NCBI GenBank assembly: GCA_907165065.1
Contig: OU015529.1
Location: 11,166,554-11,230,553 of the forward strand
DNA: 64,000 nt
Reading direction: 5' to 3'
Origin: Caprimulgus europaeus
Taxonomy: Eukaryota > Chordata > Aves > Caprimulgiformes > Caprimulgidae
The first letter of the stretch is position 1. Each line of letters begins with the position of its first letter. A model generated the notes under the pieces. That model was not told the DNA's origin. It saw nothing but the letters and a program-made list of their open reading frames with translations, and ran no database searches. Shown here one piece after another: positions 59,201 to 64,000 of the stretch. The position numbers and the translations under genes are program-made.

Positions 59201-60587
59201 GCCAGGCAGTTTGCAATGTTTTTTTGGCAGATACAACTGGCTGTAACAAAGCACTCTGAGAACCGGAGATGAGTGAGCAGCAGAGGGTTAGTTTGGCTCG
59301 CAAAACCACCTTGAAGAAAGATTTAGTGTTGAATAATCCAGGATGGGAGGAGAAAATGGTGAGCAACACTGACAAATAATAATTTTAAAAAATTTAAAAC
59401 ACACACAAAAAAAACCCAGCACACCACACAATAGCTGTTTCCACAGAAATTGTAAACAGTTACAAGGTGGAGGGTTTTTCTTTCCTCCCCACCCATCCTC
59501 AGAAACAGGTAAGTTACAGCATTGTAACTAACAGCTTGACCCTCCCCCCAAGTAGGCAAACTTGTTGAGTTTTTTAATCAGGACACAGCATTGAAAATGA
59601 TATACATGTAAACTTAGAGAACTCTTGGTCTGTGTGCATGCTGTTCCTCATCATAAAAAGACAAAACCCATCTGTGAAGGTAATAGTTATGCTGCAAATT
59701 CACTCTGCTGTACCTTGCAACAGTAGTTAGACAGGTTATCCAAACTATCTTCATTCACAAACGTGTGACTTGTGTTATATGAAAAATGACCATATTGACT
59801 GTGAATTCCTGTTTACTTGGTGAAAAGATCAAGTTTGCTCTAGTGCTGAGATTAGTATCAATTGCTATTATTCATTACTATTTGTGAAATGAGAGTCTCT
59901 GGAGACCAATGGACAAATGTCCTTCCCACTGAAAGTCGCCATTGAAAGTACTGCTTTTGGTGGGAATATATGCAAAAGAATCACTGATTAATTTTCTAGG
60001 AATGTCTTTGTACTATTCTAAGTTTCCCCTCCACATGGGGCATTCTGAGCTGGTTGACCTAGTTGAATCTTAGACGTTTTACACAGCTAAAGAGCCACAA
60101 TGGAGCCAGTCAATAGACACAAAAGGTCAAGAGATGCAATTAGAGCTGGAACTGGTTAGGGATGTTTTGATGTGCTGGAGTTTTTGTAGGAAAATGGTGC
60201 GGGGTTTTTTCCCAACTTGATCTTAGATGGAATTTCTCACTGAAACACAAGAGATATGTCATAGAAAGCAAATAAACCTCAGGATTAGAGTATTTGCTTA
60301 AGAAAAGGAATTGCAAATCCATGATTCAGATCAAGAGTATGAACTGGTGTTTTCTACTTCCTGGAAAAGTATTGTCCTTACAGCTAAGTTATCAATATTG
60401 AGCTTTGTCTGTCCTATCTCATTGAGGTGTTCCATTTGTAAATCAGTAAACAATGAACTCAAGAAGGCTTTCCCTTCTGGTGATAGTTTTAATATTCAGC
60501 CTACATATTATTCTTCTGCTGGCCTACTCTGTCTTGTCAAAAACCATTTCTAACTGTCTCAATTTCATTCCTAATGTAGACTTGGAT
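56285..60587. other. Unique noncoding DNA
   Basis: About 4.3 kb. Around 57.10-57.47 kb both strands are open for more than 100 codons, with no domain and no conserved signal. A-rich runs occur at 58074-58083 and an A/C tract near 59400-59416. No transposon or RNA gene recognised. Confidence 0.5.
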
Positions 60588-60599
60588 GGGGGGGGGGGG
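60588..60599. repeat. Poly(G) run (12)
   Basis: Twelve consecutive G in otherwise AT-rich sequence. Likely length-polymorphic and a common site of sequencing error. Confidence 0.9.
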
Positions 60600-60756
60600 A
60601 AACCAACCATAGCAAAAATCATCTATAGCTTATTACATGTAAGAGTTTCAGTGTCATAACTCTTAGTACTGCATAACATTTCAAAAGAAAATATATCAAG
60701 TGCAAAAAGGAAACATGGATAGAATCACACAATGTATTACTCTTATAGTTTGTATT

Positions 60757-60790
60757 TTATGACTCCAATATCATTATGACTCCAGGCATC
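60757..60790. repeat. 17-bp tandem near-duplication
   Basis: TTATGACTCCAATATCA (60757-60773) is followed by TTATGACTCCAGGCATC (60774-60790). The first 11 bases are identical. Confidence 0.75.
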
Positions 60791-62958
60791 TCAATGACAA
60801 TACTTGATGATAAGAAGTCATCTGAAAGATGAGTAAGGAATATTAAGCTTGGGACCCAATTCAGCTCAAATCTTGTATTTAGAAAGTAGGCCATAACTGT
60901 CTTGCCTCTGCATCTGAAGTGAGGATGGAAATAGGTGGACACCTCCAAATTTTAATTTCTCCAAGTTTAAATTTCTACTAGCTTGAGACAAACTGTAATA
61001 CTACCTAGAAATCTCCTTTTCTCTATTTACTGTAGCAATATACAGCTTTCCACAAAACAACTTCAATTGTCATTAAATCTATCTGCGATGTTTAGTGGTG
61101 TGGCTTTAAATCTCACTTTAAATATTCTAAGGAGCACCAGGTTCAAACAAGATCTGTTTACCAGGAAATAGCTGCAACCTCTATTGCTGCTAGAGGTTTG
61201 TGGTAAAGGAAACTCATCCAGTTACATTACTTCTGAACACTACTAATCAGACTATTTACCCTTGATCCCTATGCTTTGAGCCTAATTTTTGTCTTGACCA
61301 GCTCATCTGGGAGATTTGTAGTGCAGAATGGATTTAAGGAAATGACAAATCTATTACCCCCCCAGTAACTAAAGATAAGGTTTCTTGACTCCAGCAAATC
61401 CTTTTCGGAACTAGTTTCTTTTACAGAAGCTGATTATTACAGACTTTTGAAGGTGACATTGGAATGACCTTCTTTCCTTTATTTTGAAGTAAATACAGTT
61501 AATCCCATTGTTTGTGTTTTTCATAGCATGGCCACAGTAAGTACATTCTATCATGTGGTGGTAACTTAGGGTCTTTCCAAAATCTCAGGAGGCTTCATTC
61601 TGTTTGAATACTTTCCATCGAACAGCAAAAGCCAGAGGGGAAACATTCTTCTTTGGCTCTAAAGGTCTGTAGATGTAGCAGTGAGAAACTTTTTCTACTG
61701 CAGAGACAGAGCAGAATCTCTTGATTCAAAATCTTGCTTTTGTGTTTAAAGCTTAGTTCTGTGCAGGATGTTCTTGCAGTAGAGTGATGGTGAGATGGAA
61801 AGGTGGAGAAGTAGAGGCTGAGGAGGAAGCCTTCCATAGCTGAAAAGCTGAAGTGAAGGGTTTCCTAATAACTTTCTAAAAATAACACCTTCAAGCCTTA
61901 AAGTAGATTGAATCCACATATTATGTCTAAACACAGAGCAAAATTGCTGTGGTTTTATTATTGGCAATGTAATGCTGGCTGCCTCTTTAAAGCTGCAACC
62001 CTAGAAGCCCTGCAACATTTTTCATTTAAAAAAAAACAACAAACAAAACCCCACTGAGTTCCCAGCCCTTGCGTCTGCAATGAAAAGCTGAAAGATATCT
62101 CAAAGTGCAGAAAACAGATGTTCTGAATTTTGTATGGCTAGAGTTAACTACAGTGAAGGAAAGAATGTCTCTGTCTTGGAGAACTTTAGTCAGAATAGTC
62201 AAGATAAAAGAAAAATCACTGACATTTTTTTCTAGATGAGGAAAAATAAGACAATGAAATTAAATTACTTTCTGGAATTCTCAAGGAAAGCCTGTGCCAG
62301 TGCAGTGAGTCCTTGAAGCCAGGAAAGTTTCTTGACTGCAGGGTTCCCTTATTTCACATGTTGAGAGCAGGTATTCAGCAGAGACAGCCCCAGTACCCTA
62401 CTGCTACCTTTTTTGGCTCTTTCAGTGCTGGAAGACTCTTCACCTGCTTTTGTAACTCCTGTTGCAGAGCCATATGTCTCACAGTGGAGGGAAGAGGTGA
62501 CTAGGACGTAACTTCTGAAAACTTTATTTTCAGTGAGAGAATTATAATAGGAGGTGTTTGGGAATATTTGAGGAATAACAGGTTACCTAAACATTCTTCA
62601 ATCAATAAATCTGAGAATTCACTGAAACTTTTCTCATTGGGTACAGATTTTCACATTCTGGTTATGGTTTGATTGTTAAAGCAGGACTTTCTCTGATGTT
62701 TTGTCTACATCTCTCTTGTTCTACCTCCTGACCATCTCTCTTTTAGGCAATTTACCACTTTCTTATCTCCCTGTTTCTGTGTTTCTTAGCTTCTCAGTTC
62801 TACACTACAAAGTAAATGAATCATCATTGCAAACATATTTTATGGGGTTTTTTTGTGCCTGAACTCACAGTCATGCAAAATATTACTTAAATCTTCATGG
62901 TTTGGAAAAGTCTTTATTTCTTATTTATATTGTATATGATACATATAGAAATAATTTA
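60791..62958. other. Unique noncoding DNA with an A/C-rich tract
   Basis: An A/C-rich tract lies at about 62028-62053. The rest is AT-rich with no gene, RNA or repeat family recognised. Open frames are under 81 codons. Confidence 0.5.
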
Positions 62959-63120
62959 GAATCATAGAATGGTATAGGTTGGAAGGGACTTTAAAGATCA
63001 TCTAGCTCCAACCCCTGCCATGAGCAGGGACACCTTCCACTAGACCAGGTTGCTCAAAGCCTGATCCAACCTGGCCTTGAACACCTCCAGGGAGGGGGCG
63101 TCTACAGCTTCTCTGGGCAT
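62959..63120 (-). mobile_element. CR1 LINE 3' fragment, short
   Basis: The plus strand reads 'gaatcatagaatggtatagg', 'ttggaagggactttaaagat', 'catctagctccaacccctgc', 'catgagcagggacaccttcc', 'actagaccaggttgctcaaa' and 'gcctgatccaacctggcctt'. This is the reverse complement of the CR1 3' end with a short tail. It breaks off sharply after 'cttctctgggca' at 63119-63120, giving a fragment of about 160 bp. Divergence is low, so this is one of the younger copies in the window. Confidence 0.94.
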
Positions 63121-63807
63121 ATATATTTCCTGCTTGCTATTTTCACTAGTAGCTCTGAGTGGGAAGAACTTTCAGATAGCTTTTTTAAGAGATGAGAATA
63201 TTTTGGTTATGATAAAATTGAGAAATCTCTGGGTTTTTTTCTGTCAAGTATTTTCTGACTTTTTCCTGGAGCAAAGGGCAAAAGTCTACATTTCAGCACA
63301 AAGAGAATTTCATTGAAACTGTTCACTTGCTCTAAACAATTTTTTTCTGTGTTATTACTTTTTAATACTTACCCTTTAGCATGCCTCCTTCTATACTTTG
63401 ACATTTAGCTTTAATCCATGTGTAGCCATAAACACACTTCTTTGCTTAGATTGGAGTCTACCCTACTGCCCTTGAACAAGCTTGCAGAGGTGAAGTACAT
63501 CAGAGGAACATGGCAACAATGTCATTTAAGAACAGATGGTAAAAAACAAACAGAAGCATTTTATTTTCCATCCCAAAAATTAAAATTCCCTGCATATGAA
63601 CCCAAGAGAGTTTTAAACTAGAAAAAAAAAAATCCATTATTACAAATATTTTTTCATTGTAATTAGGCAAGCTGTAAATGTCAAGAGTCTATTTGGCTTT
63701 TTAATCCTAGGCAGCCTGTACTGAGCACCAAAGAGTTATTTGAATTTCATTCTAAGGAGTTAACTTGCAACCTGATCCTCTCTAGTAGATAAAATTTGAA
63801 AAGCAGG
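63121..63807. other. Unique noncoding DNA
   Basis: AT-rich, no gene or repeat family recognised. Confidence 0.5.
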
Positions 63808-64000
63808 ACTAAAATAGAGCTCAAGAACTCATCTAGTGCAAGTCCCTTTTTGTCACACAGGATTAACTGTGTCTGTAGCACTACTGCTTGATGCTCATCT
63901 ACTTTGTTCTGAAAGACTCCAAGGTTGTCAGCTTCACCATGGACTTTGAAATAAGCCCTTTCCTCTTTGTTACAGTCTACAGAGTACTTGGAGATCAGAA
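63808..64000 (-). mobile_element. Ancient CR1 fragment, cut by the window end
   Basis: The word order fits the reverse complement of old CR1 subfamilies: 'actcatctagtgcaagtccc', 'cacacaggattaactgtgtc', 'gatgctcatctactttgttc', 'tgaaagactccaagg' and 'cttcaccatgg'. These correspond to the 'TCATCTAGTCCAA', 'GGCAGGATTAACTGT', 'CTGTTCTTAAAAACCTCCAAGGATGG' series. Divergence is high, and the older part of the element would continue beyond 64000. It should be checked with a repeat profile. Confidence 0.5.

Overview
The window looks like nuclear DNA of a bird, probably a neoavian. It contains several CR1 LINE 3' ends, with the typical (ATTCTATG)n-type tail and the 'GGTTGGAAGGGACC' / 'GGTCCCTTCCAACC' block. 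It also contains three solo-LTR-like elements; two of them (25.7-26.2 kb and 53.0-54.1 kb) resemble LTR families I remember from neoavian, especially songbird, genomes. Base composition is AT-rich (about 60% by eye). The taxonomic call rests on repeat recognition from memory and was not searched.

I find no protein-coding gene, rRNA, tRNA, CRISPR array or bacterial-type operon. Open frames are short, start at arbitrary codons, overlap on both strands and show no recognisable domain. The longest (53.07-53.9 kb) lie inside an LTR. The window is therefore best read as intergenic or deep intronic DNA, a small gene desert. One exon-like open stretch (14.85-15.15 kb) deserves a check but cannot be assigned.

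Layout. 0-8 kb: mostly unique AT-rich DNA with one CR1 (1.67-2.0 kb) and a candidate conserved noncoding block (2.87-3.2 kb). 8-15 kb: two more candidate conserved blocks (8.3-8.8 and 11.7-12.3 kb) and A/C-rich low-complexity tracts. 14.85-15.6 kb: the exon-like stretch, an ancient CR1 and two adjacent hairpins. 19-22.3 kb: two candidate conserved blocks, a 38-bp tandem duplication and a minus-strand LTR-like element. 25.7-26.2 kb: a plus-strand solo LTR. 32.9-33.6 kb: two CR1 fragments in opposite orientation. 40-44 kb: candidate conserved blocks. 50.3-50.9 kb: the most enhancer-like block. 52.15-52.4 kb: CR1. 53.05-54.1 kb: a GC-richer solo LTR. 56.26 kb: a near-perfect palindrome. 62.96-63.1 kb: a young CR1. 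63.8 kb to the end: an ancient CR1.

Because no genes are seen, any function here would be cis-regulatory or structural. The candidate conserved blocks share TAAT-type homeodomain-like cores, POU-like and GATA-like words, and no repeat character. That pattern is typical of enhancers in deserts around developmental genes, but conservation itself cannot be seen from a single sequence.
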